From Euglena gracilis (taxonomy: Eukaryota > Euglenida > Euglenophyceae > Euglenales): a stretch of DNA of 64,000 nucleotides. Below, piece by piece: positions 21,052 through 31,296 of this stretch. The position numbers and the translations under genes were made by a program. Location of the stretch: NCBI GenBank assembly GCA_039621445.1, contig CP154954.1:68700670-68764669 (forward strand). Direction: 5' to 3'. Position 1 is the first letter of the stretch, and every line of letters begins with the position of its first letter. The notes beneath the pieces are model-generated. The model had not been told where the DNA came from, ran no database searches, and was given only the letters and a program-made list of their open reading frames with translations.

Positions 21052-21978
21052 CAGAGTTTCCCACTGATTCGTACTTGGGGACTCCCTTGCCCATTCGTAC
21101 GTATTCGTACTTATTCGTACTTTCTCACAGCGTGATTTTTTTCCACAAATTTCGCCAGCATGAGTTCGTCATTTAGATAGTTTCTCAATCCTGGTTTCAG
21201 AACGTTGAAGATGTGCCCAAGGAAGCATACCAAATGGTCACCTATTGCTATACATGGCCCTTTTTTAAAAAAAAGTACAAAAAATTGCAGGAAAAACACA
21301 TTCCTTCTTTGCGACTGATGTTGTCCAGCATGCCAAGCACGAACAAATACTCAAGATGAAACGAGTGGATTGTTCAATGGTGTGCAAAGCGTTCTTCGCA
21401 ATCACCATTGCAAAACATGCCAACGGCTGCTTGCCGAAGGTTAGATCACATGCGTTGACGTTTTTTCACATCAATCAGTCCTGCCAAACTGAAAGACCGT
21501 TCAGACCAGGGCAATTCAATTTTGTGGGCCACACTTTCTTCCCGCTCAAGGATTTCCTTATGCTCGCAATGTGTGTGGTATACACTCTGTCCACTGACCG
21601 GTGCAAACTACTCCCCTCTTTCACACTGCCATGTACAGATGTGTACTTTCGGATGAGTCCCCTGATGGATGGATGGTCTAACTTGTTGATGGGCAAACCT
21701 AAAAATCATTTTCGGAGGGAAAAGAGGACATGAGGCGTCCTGCAGCGTAAGATATGCATCACATACAGAGAAGTGTGAGGGGCCCTTCAACTCAGTGCAA
21801 TGGTGTAGAAAATTGTACCTTTTTCTACTTGGCAATTCATACTTATTTGTAATTGGGGAATTTTTCATTCGTACTTATTCGTACTTATTCGTACTTATTC
21901 GTATTTTGGCAGATCTCGGCAATTCGTAGTTATTCGTACTTATTCGTACTTATTTGTACGAATCAGTGGGAAACCCTG
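21052..21978 (-). mobile_element. hAT-type element, 927 bp, with 23-bp TIRs and subterminal decamers
   Basis: The left end 21052-21074 and the reverse complement of 21956-21978 agree at 22 of 23 bases (CAGRGTTTCCCACTG...CGTAC). GTGTTTG flanks both sides. Just inside each end lie tandem TTATTCGTAC units (21090-21120 and 21868-21960). The centre holds a degenerate hAT dimerisation domain. The element is too short for a full transposase, so it is an internally deleted derivative. Confidence 0.85.
21391..21600 (-). pseudogene. hAT transposase C-terminal dimerisation domain, degenerate
   Basis: One minus-strand frame reads HKEILEREESVAHKIELPWS, then ERSFSLAGLIDVKKRQRM, a stop, then SNLRQAAVGMFCNGDCEER. 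E-R-x-F-S-x-A-G-x(4,5)-K-x-R-x(2)-M is the conserved core of the hAT C-terminal dimerisation region. Homologous pieces at 29195-29310 and 34580-34695 keep FSLAGVIDVKNRQKM. The in-frame stop after RQRM and the missing N-terminal catalytic regions mark it as non-functional. In an active enzyme this domain mediates transposase oligomerisation. Confidence 0.75.
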
Positions 21979-22653
21979 GTGTTTGTGCGAGCCTTAGCGC
22001 ACACAAAGAAAACTTGTTTGTGCACGCATATGCGCGCACCAACACACATCAGTTCTGTGATGCCATCTCCTCGTCTGTGATGGGTGGCAAACGCAAATCC
22101 GCACGCCAACCATTGATTTGCCCCACCTTTACGTAATGATGAAATTTGTGGTGAGAGGCAGTCAGTAATGTTCACCTGAACACACCATTTGACGGGCGAA
22201 AACTTGCCTGCCTTATGTGTGTGCATTTGCACTGCTGTTCCCTGGCCCGCAGGGCCAGTTGTTTTGGCGTCATCCATTTGGCAGATAAGCGCAACAAATT
22301 GATGACGTGCAAGGTGACAGTTGGACACTTTTTCTGTGATTGTTTGTATGCAAGCGGTGGGACTTGCCACCCCCACAAATTATGCACAAAAACAGGTGTG
22401 CTTCACGTTTTCCAAGAGAAAAAATGAGGAAACATGGAGGAGAATACCAGAAAACGGATTCCGGCCTGACGCATCCCAGGTATTTCAGGTGCCAATTTTG
22501 AATTCTTGCAACACAGTGCTGTTGCAGATTGAGTGGTAATGGTTCAAAAATTCCTGCACCCAAAATAATGGGTGTTTGAGGGCTATCTCTCTCTGGCTTG
22601 CCGGTTGCCATGCACTGGCACCATATCGTCCCCCCAGCCGGGAAGGTCGATAC

Positions 22654-22741
22654 CGGCCTGGTAGGTGCTGAAGCATCAAGAGCTGATTTGGCTGCTGCAG
22701 CAGAGCCCAAGCCGCTGGCCAGCGGCAGGGCCTTCGGGATC
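22654..22741 (-). CDS. Homoserine kinase-like (GHMP kinase) exon
   Basis: The acceptor AGATTTTAG|GATCCC and donor AGGCCG|GTATCG bound 88 bp. The reading starts (x)IPKALPLASGLGSAAAAKSA and ends LDASAPTRP. K-x-L-P-L-x-S-G-L-G-S-(S)-A-A is the ATP-binding motif 2 of GHMP kinases, with the exact flavour of homoserine kinase, which phosphorylates homoserine in threonine synthesis. One Ser of the usual GLGSSAAS is absent and the residues after the motif do not look typical. It could therefore be a diverged gene or a pseudogene. Adjacent exons were not found. A MITE (22828-23135) is inserted 86 bp upstream of the acceptor. Confidence 0.45.
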
Positions 22742-22827
22742 CTAAAATCTGTTCCGGCAGACGTGCACCGATATTGGGTGGCTGCATAACCACCTTCAGG
22801 TGATCCTCTTTCTCAAGCTTTCCTGGG

Positions 22828-23135
22828 CAGGCTGTTTTTTACCAACCCCGGGGGGGGAGGGGGGGGTCCGGAGTGCCTGTGAGTGCCTGCCCAGGCAGGC
22901 ACTACCCCCCCCCCGGGGGGGGGGGTCGGATTTCGGCCTGTGCCCGGGCACATTCCTTTGAAAATAGGCCATTTTTGGCTCCCCGGCGCCTTTGGCGCCG
23001 GGGTTGTGCTAGGGCACTTTTGGCCGTGTGCCCTACCCCCCCCGGGGGGGGGGGCGGATTTGGAGTGCCTTGGGGTGCCTGCCCAGGCAGGCACCCCCCC
23101 GGGGTGGGGTCGGCACCCGATTAAAATGCAGCCTG
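22828..23135. mobile_element. MITE, 308 bp, perfect 8-bp TSD TTCCTGGG
   Basis: CAGGCTGTTTTTTACCAACC at the left and TTAAAATGCAGCCTG at the right are flanked on both sides by TTCCTGGG. The interior has poly-G/poly-C arms, GTGCCTGCCCAGGCAGGCAC palindromes and a CCCCGGCGCCTTTGGCGCCG hairpin. Same subfamily as 14493-14863. Confidence 0.92.
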
Positions 23136-23282
23136 TTCCTGGGACCTGTCACTAGAGTAGAATTGGCCCCAAAATACCAGGAGTTAGAGGACACGGTGTG
23201 GTCGTTGGGGTTAATTCCCTTCAGAGACGGTGGGTGTTGCGGGGCCAAGGGATGTCGCTTTTTTATTCCAGGTGGTTCATTT

Positions 23283-23502
23283 CAGGCTTCTTTTTAAGAC
23301 CCCGGGGGGGGGGGGGGGCGGGGGGGGGGACCCCCCCAAAATCGGGCAATTAAAGGCAATTTCCAAAAATTTTCGGCGCTTCGCGCCAAAAATGTATACC
23401 CAGCGCCTCCGGCGCGGGACCCCCCCAGGGGGGGGTCCGGACCCACCAACCCACCCCCCTCCCCCCGGGGGGGGGGGGTCTGCTGACTTAAAAAGAAGCC
23501 TG
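23283..23502. mobile_element. MITE, 220 bp, perfect 8-bp TSD GTTCATTT
   Basis: The terminal repeats CAGGCTTCTTTTTAAG and CTTAAAAAGAAGCCTG are perfect over 16 bp. GTTCATTT lies on both sides. The interior is C/G arms with TTTTCGGCGCTTCGCGCC and CAGCGCCTCCGGCGCG hairpins. It shares the terminal repeat with 40703-41621, which is four times longer. Confidence 0.95.
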
Positions 23503-23589
23503 GTTCATTTGCTCTAAAGCGCTCGTCAAGTTGTTGGTGGGTACAAATGCGAAAATGAACCACTTGTGAATTTCTGGAATTCCTGCAGG

Positions 23590-24000
23590 GGATTCATTTG
23601 CGCATTTGCACCCACCAACAGCATGATGCACGCTTTAGCGCACATGAACCACCAGCGATTTACCCTGTGCTTTGTCACACCATTTATCGACCATCCAGAA
23701 CCCACGAACGAATTGTGTTGGTGCGTGCATTTGCGCCAACAAACAAATTTTTGTTTGTGTACGCTTTAAATGAACCGACGCCGTCCGCAAACGGTGTGAC
23801 AAACCCATCAAACTATGTCTCTGAATGGCCCACTGGTCCTCGCCGTCATGGCCCCTTTGTCATGCCGTTTATCGACGGTGTCAATTCATGGGAGCCAAAC
23901 CCCAACCCTTGAAGGACAGAATTGGGTTTCTGGGCGCAATTGCGCTCACCAACGCAATCATGTTTGTGCGCGCATTTGAGCCCATAAACACAATTTTGTT
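23590..24000. repeat. Dispersed GCGCATTTGCGC / TTTGTGTACGC palindromes
   Basis: Same foldback family as 20660-21020, with copies near 23596-23645, 23722-23768 and 23930-23995. The intervening DNA has no supported exon. Confidence 0.6.
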
Positions 24001-25218
24001 CTTCAAGGGTTGGGCTTCTTCTTCTGGGTTCTTCTCAGGGAAAAAGAAACTGTTAAGCTAAAAAAATTTGCAACAAATTTTTTCTCATTTTCGGCCATTT
24101 TCGGCCATTTTCAGGACCCCCACCTACAGAGCACAAACTTTCATTTTCGGTCATTTTCGGCCATTTTCGTCACACTAAAACCCACACACCCCGGCACTTC
24201 CTCCCCGCGCTTTAACAAAAAAAAACCAAAAACACCACACTGACGCGCCGCAAGAACAGCAGTCCGGCAAACACCCAGGACGCACACGGCCAGCAGCTCA
24301 GGGTCACCCGGGGAAAACAGCCGAAAAGAGCAAAAAAGGCAGTAAAGGTCCCATTGCTTTGCCGCTTTTTGCGTTTTTTTCACTCCCAGGGCGGAAGGTC
24401 CCGGGGGTTTCGACATGCGGGGCCCATTTCTGGACCCCCAAGAACGGGTCACACCGCCAAAATCAGAATTTTGCTCATTTTTTGCACTCTCAAGTTGTCG
24501 TGTTTTCAAACCCCCCAGAGACATGCAGCCGAAGTGAAAATATATTTGTGGATTTGCGCAAATGTGCAAACCAACACGAAAAAAACTAAAATGCGAATCT
24601 GGCCACCTAAGTCCCTTGTTGGTCCATCTGGCGGGAGTGTGAGCAACAAAAAAATCCGACCCTAAAAGGAGCTGCTACGGCCAAAGCTGCTACCCACCCC
24701 GCCCACAGGGTGCAATGGTGGGCGTGCTCCTTGCTAGACCAAGAAGATTTATGGCCCATCCGTCTCAATCTATCGAACATCATTCGGGTTATCACTTGCT
24801 CCCCCCCCCGATTGGGAGAATGGGTGAGTCCGACAAAAGAACTCGGTCAATTGAGCAGGCAGCACGGTGTGTGCACGTTGGTGGGGATGCTGAGCGCGAA
24901 GCGAAGGGGTACAGAAATGATTCGGGGGGCAGGGGAGCGCCATCGAGGCAGCAGGAATGCATCCAAAATCATCCAGGAAAGTCATCCAGGAAATTGACCG
25001 CCTTCATCATTGGTCCGTGGACCTTCAAAATACCACTGGAACAATACCCGATGGAGCGTCTTCACATGATGTGTGTTTGTATGGGGTTGAACATGAGTTG
25101 GTGTCATGGGTACACATTTTTTAAAGAATTTGTGGCAAATTGTGGTCAGGTTTGTGTTCAAGTGTTTACAGTACCCCCCGAGGGGGGGGGGGGGGGCTCG
25201 ACTGCAACTTGTCCAGGT

Positions 25219-25907
25219 CAGGCTGTTTTTACCAACCCCAGGGGGGCAGGCTTTTGCTTAAGGACCCCCCCGGGGGGGGGTACTGGCTAGCCAATCGGCT
25301 AGACACTGGAAAAAGTGGACTAGCTAGACCCCCCTCCCCCCCCGGGGGGGGGTCCGGGGGTCCCCCCGACTGGAAAAAAAATTTTAACAGGTTTTTGGCT
25401 GATTTTGTTCCAAAAAATTCCAAAAATGGCCAAAAACGGGCATTTTTGGCCATTTTTGGGGGTCCAAAAAAAATTTTCGGCGCTTCGCGCCGGTCACTGG
25501 AAAAAAAATTTCCACTAGCTAGCCCTGCTAGAAAACCCACTAGCCAAATTTGGACTAGCTGCAGTCCAGCCCCCCCCGGGGGGGGGTACTGCAATCCCTT
25601 AAGCAAAAGCCGGCCGGGGGGGGGGGGGGCCGGAATGCCCTTGAGTGCCTGCCCAGGCAGGCACTACCCCCCCCCCCCGGGGAGGGGAGGCGGGGGTCGG
25701 TTCCACCCCCCCCCGGGGGGGGGGGGCCAGGGCAGGCACACCAAAGCACAAAAAACCGACCCTGGGGGGGGGGGGGGGGGGACTCAGCCAAAAGTTTCTA
25801 GCAGGCACTTCAGCGCCAAAGGCACCGGAAGGCTCAAAAGGGGCCTATTTTCTGAAAAGAGTTCCTGGGCGCAGGCCGAAATCCGACCCCGACTAAAATA
25901 CAGCCTG
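25219..25907. mobile_element. Composite MITE, 689 bp, TSD GTCCAGGT/GTCCAGAT
   Basis: The ends CAGGCTGTTTTTACCAACCC and CTAAAATACAGCCTG place it with 22828-23135. The target duplication matches at 7 of 8 bases. A second MITE is nested at 25247-25613. The right part retains GTGCCTGCCCAGGCAGGCAC and CAGCGCCAAAGGCACCGGAA. Confidence 0.8.
25247..25613. mobile_element. Nested MITE, 367 bp, CAGGCTTTTGCTTAAGG ends
   Basis: CAGGCTTTTGCTTAAGG pairs with CCTTAAGCAAAAGCCGG (one mismatch). The flanks CAGGGGGG and CCGGGGGG differ at one base. The same terminal repeat is found at 59179-59627 with a perfect target duplication. The core contains TTTTCGGCGCTTCGCGCCGG and CTAGCTAGCCCTGCTAG. Confidence 0.75.
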
Positions 25908-26544
25908 GTCCAGATTTGGCTAATGCAGATCCTTGTGGCCCCTTGGTGGGAGGGGTCTGCTAGCAGGGCTACCTAATGTATGTACGTACCTAATTTTTCC
26001 AAGTGACCGGCGCAAATCGCCGGAAATTTTTTTTACCCCCAAACCTGCCGAAAATGCCCATTTTTGAGCTTTTTTTTGAGGATTTTTTTTGAGCAAACCC
26101 AGCAAAAAAAAAACTCATTAAAAGTCCATTTCCACCTTGGTGTGCAAAGCTGGAGGTGTTGTCCCTTCAAAGCCTAAGGGCAGTCCTTGAGGGAAGAAAA
26201 AAATTCCCGTCCCTTGTGGACCGCCCTTGGTTTTGCTGAAATGCTGAACAGCCGAATTGGTACGACTGTTTGTCATCATTTGCGGCACACATGAGTGATG
26301 AAGTGAACGCCCTTCACCCCTGGGTAAATAAATGTTTTCAGCTTCTGGAATTCAAAAAAAAAATACCCAGTTTTTGCTGACAAACAAAATGCATATAAAA
26401 TTCTGGCGCAAAATGCAGGGGGAAACTTTTTTGGATCCCAGAACCTGAACAAAAAAAATGAGTGCCCTGATTCAAAACCATTTGATCATTCCATGAGACC
26501 AGCACAGAGAATGTGGGTCACAAAAACCAAGATTAAATCAGGCA

Positions 26545-26990
26545 TTAGATAATCACACGTATTGCATCCCAGCACCAAACAGATGGTGCGGGTTCAACCG
26601 TCTTATAATTCCCAACAACGGAAACGTTATCACTGCCAACACAGTGCATTCCTGGACTGAAGATGAATTGCGAGGCAGACGTGGCTCCCCTGTCAGGCTG
26701 GTGCCTGGGCTGCCCCACCTCATTCCCCGGTCTCAACGAGGCCGGCAAATCCCAAACAAAATCTTGGCCCGGAACCCTCTTAGAGATCACCCGAGCATGT
26801 GGCGGGGAGGCTAAGCCAAATGTTTGGGGACAGAGGACAGGCCCAGGAGGGCGCTTTGCTTGCATCGTCTGACCCACCCAGTTCAGAATACCGCGGATGG
26901 CAGGCGAGAACAACAACTCACCACTTTCAAAAAAAAACTCACTCAGGCATTCTTTGAAAACCAATCACCCACTTTCTGCCTGGCCCTGGT
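26545..26990. repeat. Non-coding segment with copies at 31.9-32.4 and 58.6-59.0 kb
   Basis: CACTGCCAACACAGTGCATT, the CCCTGTCAGGCTG region and GCCAAATGTTTGGGGACAGA recur at 58660-58920 in diverged form. Stops and frameshifts differ between copies and no frame is kept in all, so I treat it as repeat rather than a gene. Confidence 0.6.
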
Positions 26991-27639
26991 CACTTAGGCA
27001 AAAAAAAAAGCTCCAAACCAATGAATTCGGCCAAAAAAAAGACTATTTTTAAATATTTCCTAAGTTTTAAAAAATCAAATATTTTCCGGTGCCCTCGGCA
27101 CCAGGTGGCCACTTTCGGTCGTTGTTGGGGGGGGTTTCCACAACCAAAAACCAGTCAGCCCCCCGAGGCCCCCCCCACCAGGCCTTCCCGTGCAGCCCTG
27201 CTTGAGGCATGTCTGACTCCCAGACTTCTGCCCACCCACCAGATGGGGGTGGGGGGTTGACTCCCCCACGTACCACCCACATAGCCCGTACAATTCTGGC
27301 CTTAGTCAATGGAATGCTCACCAACCCGGGCGGTGGCGTCTCCGGGGATGCACACGCAAAGCACGCCTCCGAAAAACGAGCATCCGCCAGTATTCTTTTC
27401 GCCGACTCCCGTCCGACCCGGGGGGAGGGGGTGCCTTGTGTTACAGGGTCCCTGCCCATGGCAGCCCCCCACCTGTGGAGTGGGCAGGGCAGAACGGGAA
27501 GGCCCCCCCCCACCCGGGAGGTTGGGGGTCGGGTTCAAGCACCTCTGGTCAGCCATGCCCTTGGGCCCAGCATCGCCCAGCATCGCCCAGCATCGCCTTT
27601 GGAGCCCTTGAAGGTGTACCTATTATGCCTGCTGCTTTT

Positions 27640-28195
27640 GCCGCTCTAGCCCACTTTTGGTTGCTTTTGGCCATCTTTGGTTGCTTTTTGACCACTTTGA
27701 CCACTTTTGACCACTTTTTGCCCACATTGACCACTTTTGACTGCTTTTGACCACTGTTGCCCACATTTGCTGCCTTTTGACCAATTTTGACTGCTTCTTG
27801 ACCACTTTTGCTGCTTTTTGCCCACCTTTGCCCACCTTTGCCCATGTCCAACCACCTTTGCGGCTTTTTGATCACGTTTGCTGTTTTTTGACCGCCTTTG
27901 GCCCCTTTTGCCTGCTTTTTGACCACTTTTGACAACTTTTGTTGCTTTTCAACCACTTTTGTCCACGTTTGCTACTTTTTTGCCCACGTTTGCTACTTTT
28001 TGCCCACTTTTGGCCATTGTTGCTGCTTTTTGATCACTTTCACTTTTTTTTGCCCACTTTTGCTGCTTTTTGACCACTTTTGCCCACTTTTGCCCACTTT
28101 TTTACCACTTTCGCTGCTTTCTGGCCACTTTTACCCCACTTTTGCCTGCTTTTTGACCACTTTTTGACCACTTTTGCTGCTTTTTGCCGGAGGAT
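27640..28195. repeat. TTTTGACCACTTTTGCTGC minisatellite
   Basis: Irregular units built from CCACTTTTG, CTGCTTTTTG and CCCACTTTTG over about 550 bp. On the minus strand it reads as Lys/Gln/Trp-rich repeats in several frames. Duplicated at 33029-33570, one unit shorter. Confidence 0.9.
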
Positions 28196-28315
28196 GTGGT
28201 GCAGGCCTGTGAGATGGCAACATCGAGTGCAAGTTGCAAGCCTCTTGCCGGTCAGACAAACAAAGTCCAAAACATTTGTTGTGCTGGAGGGTGGAGGGTG
28301 GCACCCCATCTTGTC

Positions 28316-28530
28316 CATCTACATCTTGTCCAGTATCTGCATCTTGTCCAGTATCTGCATCTTGTCTAGCATCTGCATCTTGTCCAGCATCTGCTTCTTG
28401 TCCAGTATCTGCATCTTGTCCACCATCTACTTCTTGTCCAGTATCTGCATCTTGTCTAGCATCTGCATCTTGTCCAGCATCGGCATCTTGTCCAGCATCG
28501 GCATCTTGTAGCATCTCTTGTCCATCATCT
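28316..28530. repeat. 18-bp GCATCTTGTCCAGTATCT minisatellite, copy 2
   Basis: Same unit as 19230-19660. The following CCACAAAAAGCCCAAAATTG tract also matches the first locus up to the insertion point of the 733-bp element. Confidence 0.9.
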
Positions 28531-28910
28531 GTCCAGTATTCATCCGTTGGCTCCTGATCAAGCCAAAATAACCACAAAAGCCCAAAAAATGGCCACAAAA
28601 AGCCCAAAATTGCCCACAAAAAACCCCAAAAAGCAACCAAAATAACCAAAAATTGCCCAAAAACGCCAACAATGTCTACAAAAGATTGTGAAAAATGACC
28701 CAAAATCACCAAAAAGGCGCAAAATGGCCAAAAATGCCATACAATCTGCTCAAAAAGCCCCAATTAGCCCAATATTTGCCAAATCAGTGATACATAGCCC
28801 CCAAATTAGCAAAAATTCACCCATTATGGCCAAAATGGGTGTAAAACTGGAGATTTGTGGGAAAATTATCCCAAAAATAGTTCAATTCTCCAAAATATAC
28901 AAAAAAAATG

Positions 28911-29643
28911 CAGGGATTTGTGCTTATCCTTTTTGGGGGGGTCAAATTCTTATCCGTAGTTATCCGTAGTTATCCGTAGTTATCCTTATTTGCTAAAATA
29001 CCCTTCCTGGCAGGGGATATCCATCTAGAAATGGCTGCAATTGAAAGGATGAAGAGAGTTGATCATCATTAACCTCAGGAATGCCTAAAAATTCGTGAAA
29101 TATGACAATCTAAACACAAAACGACAAGCATCCAAGGCAGATGGAAACGACAATGTCCGGTGTGGGTCTTTTAATCTTTCATCCACCATTCTTCACAAGC
29201 ACCGTTGCAGAACATGCCAACGGCTGCTGCCGAACGTTAGTCTACATCTTCTGTCGGTTTTTAACATCAATGACACCGGCCAAACTGAAAGAAAGCTATC
29301 TCTTTATAGGATGCACGCCGCCAAATGGAAAATTGTTGTGAAAAAAAGCTGAAGAAAAGGGCTGCTTGAAAAACCGTTCAATCAACACTAGAGACAGGAA
29401 AACAGACATAAAGAAAAACAGGCTCAGAAAGGGGGGGTCACGTTGAGCCCAGAAAGGCCCAATGTCTCTGCGGCTATGTACAGAAGAACGTAGTTATCCG
29501 TAGTTATCCTTATTTGGACATTTTGGCTCATCCGTAGTTATCCGTAGTTATCCATTTTTATCCGTATTTGGGGGTTTCGGGCTTATCCGTAGTTATCCGT
29601 AGTTATCCGTAGTTATCCATTTCAGGATAAGCACAAATCCCTG
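28911..29643 (-). mobile_element. hAT-type element, 733 bp, perfect 19-bp TIR
   Basis: CAGGGATTTGTGCTTATCC at 28911-28929 and its exact reverse complement at 29625-29643 bound the element. AAAAATG lies on both sides. Tandem TTATCCGTAG decamers sit just inside both ends (28938-28990, 29490-29622), always in the same direction. The centre has the hAT dimerisation-domain relic. The paralogous empty site is at 20034-20062. Confidence 0.88.
29195..29310 (-). pseudogene. hAT transposase C-terminal domain relic, copy in duplication 1
   Basis: The minus strand reads LSFSLAGVIDVKNRQKM, then a stop, then a shifted frame. The GCTGCTGCCGAACG stretch is one base shorter than in the sister copy and TAG replaces a serine codon. 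It is broken at a point where the sister copy is open. Confidence 0.65.
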
Positions 29644-29647
29644 AAAA

Positions 29648-29760
29648 ATGCCAGCATCGCCCTGCATCGCCCAGCATCGCCCAGCATCGGAACCCCACCT
29701 CTGGTCTCCAAAAATCCAGCATCGCCCAGCATCGCCCAGCATCGCCCTGCATCATCAGAG
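29648..29760. repeat. CATCGCCCAG decamer repeats
   Basis: Eight or more CATCGCCCAG units in two runs around GGAACCCCACCTCTGGTCTC. A further run is at 27567-27595, with the equivalents in duplication copy 2. Confidence 0.85.
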
Positions 29761-30612
29761 GTGCTTGGTCGGGTTGACCCCCCACCCACCACAACATTTT
29801 CACCAATTTTGGGAAAATGGGGATTTTAGCGGGGAATTTTTTGAAATTTTTTTTGATGAAAATGAACCCAAAATACATGATTTTGTGATGGAAAACAACA
29901 TTTTCTTGTTCACAAAAAAATCTCAAAAATTTCAGGCTTAACAATTGGTAGTTTTCAGAAGGGGGGGTGAAAAAAACGCCCCAGGGGCAGGCTGTACAGG
30001 AAGGCCAGGTGGGGTCACCCCCCACCTGGGAAGTCAGGGGTCGCCCCCCCACCCCACAGCAACCCACAAAGAGACCAAATTTCGGAACATTCAAATTTTG
30101 CTGAGGTTTTTTCTCTTTGGATTTTTTTTGGATTTTCAATGGCATTTTTTGCTTCAAAAACCTCTCAAAATCAAAATTTTGAGAAAATGTTGAAATTTTG
30201 GAAGGTGTGAAAAAAACGGGGTTTGGGGGGTTTGGGGAAGGTGCCGGGAAAAATTATTGTGGGTCCAAAAATTGGTGTTCCCGGAAATACGGGAAGAGGT
30301 GGTGGGGGGGGGGGGTCGACCCAACCACCACCCTGTTTGGCCGATTCCCGTTCTGCCCTGGGAATGGGGGGGGGAAAGTCATCCAGGAAATTGACCGCCT
30401 TCATCATTGGTCCGTGGACCTTCAAAATACCACTGGAACAATACCCGATGGAGCGTCTTCACATGATGTGTGTTTGTATGGGGTTGAACATGAGTTGGTG
30501 TCATGGGTACACATTTTTTAAAGAATTTGTGGCAAATTGTGGTCAGGTTTGTGTTCAAGTGTTTACAGTACCCCCCGATGGGGGGGGGGGCTCGACTGCA
30601 ACTTGTCCAGGT

Positions 30613-31296
30613 CAGGCTGTTTTTACCAACCCCAGGGGGGCAGGCTTTTGCTTAAGGACCCCCCCGGGGGGGGGGGGGTACTGGCTAGCCAATCGGCTAG
30701 ACACTGGAAAAAGTGGACTAGCTAGACCCCCCTCCCCCCCCGGGGGGGGGGTCCGGGGGTCCCCCCGACTGGAAAAAAAATTTTAACAGGTTTTTGGCTG
30801 ATTTTGTTCCAAAAAATTCCAAAAATGGCCAAAAACGGGCATTTTTGGCCATTTTTGGGGGTCCAAAAAAAAATTTTCGGCGCTTCGCGCCGGTCACTGG
30901 AAAAAAAATTTCCACTAGCTAGCCCTGCTAGAAAACCCACTAGCCAAATTTGGACTAGCTGCAGTCCAGCCCCCCCCGGGGGGGGGTACTGCAATCCCTT
31001 AAGCAAAAGGCGGCCGGGCGGGGGGGCCGGAATTCCCTTGAGGGCCCGCCCCGCCCGGCCGCCCCCCCCCCCCCCCCGGGAGGGGGAGTCGGGTGTCGGT
31101 CCAACCCCCCCCGGGGGGGGGGCCTGGGCAGGCACTCCAAAGCACAAAAAACCGACCCTGGGGGGGGGGTACTCAGCCAAAAGTTTCTAGCAGGCACTTC
31201 AGCGCCAAAGGCACCGGAAGGCTCAAAAGGGGCCTATTTTCTGAAAAGAGTTCCTGGGCGCAGGCCGAAATCCGACCCCGACTAAAATACAGCCTG
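30613..31296. mobile_element. Composite MITE, copy 2 of 25219-25907
   Basis: Same ends and the same GTCCAGGT/GTCCAGAT flanks as copy 1. The insertion therefore predates the tandem duplication. The right arm differs at many positions from copy 1, including loss of the GTGCCTGCCCAGGCAGGCAC palindrome. Confidence 0.85.

Larger units (their letters stand above)
24978..30374. repeat. 5.4-kb tandem duplication, copy 1
   Basis: Starts at AAAGTCATCCAGGAAATTGA and ends in the poly-G run at 30374, where the same start sequence begins again. It is nearly identical to 30375-35754, apart from homopolymer length changes, one 17-bp minisatellite unit and two clusters of substitutions. It contains a composite MITE, minisatellites and a 733-bp hAT element, but no confident host exon. 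Confidence 0.95.

Noticed and set aside
24230-24320. Hydrophobic minus-strand reading ELLAVCVLGVCRTAVLAA
   Set aside because: Two frames give hydrophobic peptides and edges are unclear; likely chance in GC-rich DNA.
27302-27420. Open piece on both strands (also 32691-32809)
   Set aside because: Frames differ in appearance, no consistent splice pair; identical in both duplicates, so no evolutionary test is possible.
28131-28763. QDADAGQDADT repeat protein
   Set aside because: 18-bp minisatellite read in one of several open frames; it has no start context and runs into the Lys/Trp-rich minisatellite.
27640-29640. CRISPR array
   Set aside because: Regular short repeats here are contiguous minisatellites without unique spacers, in a eukaryotic context.
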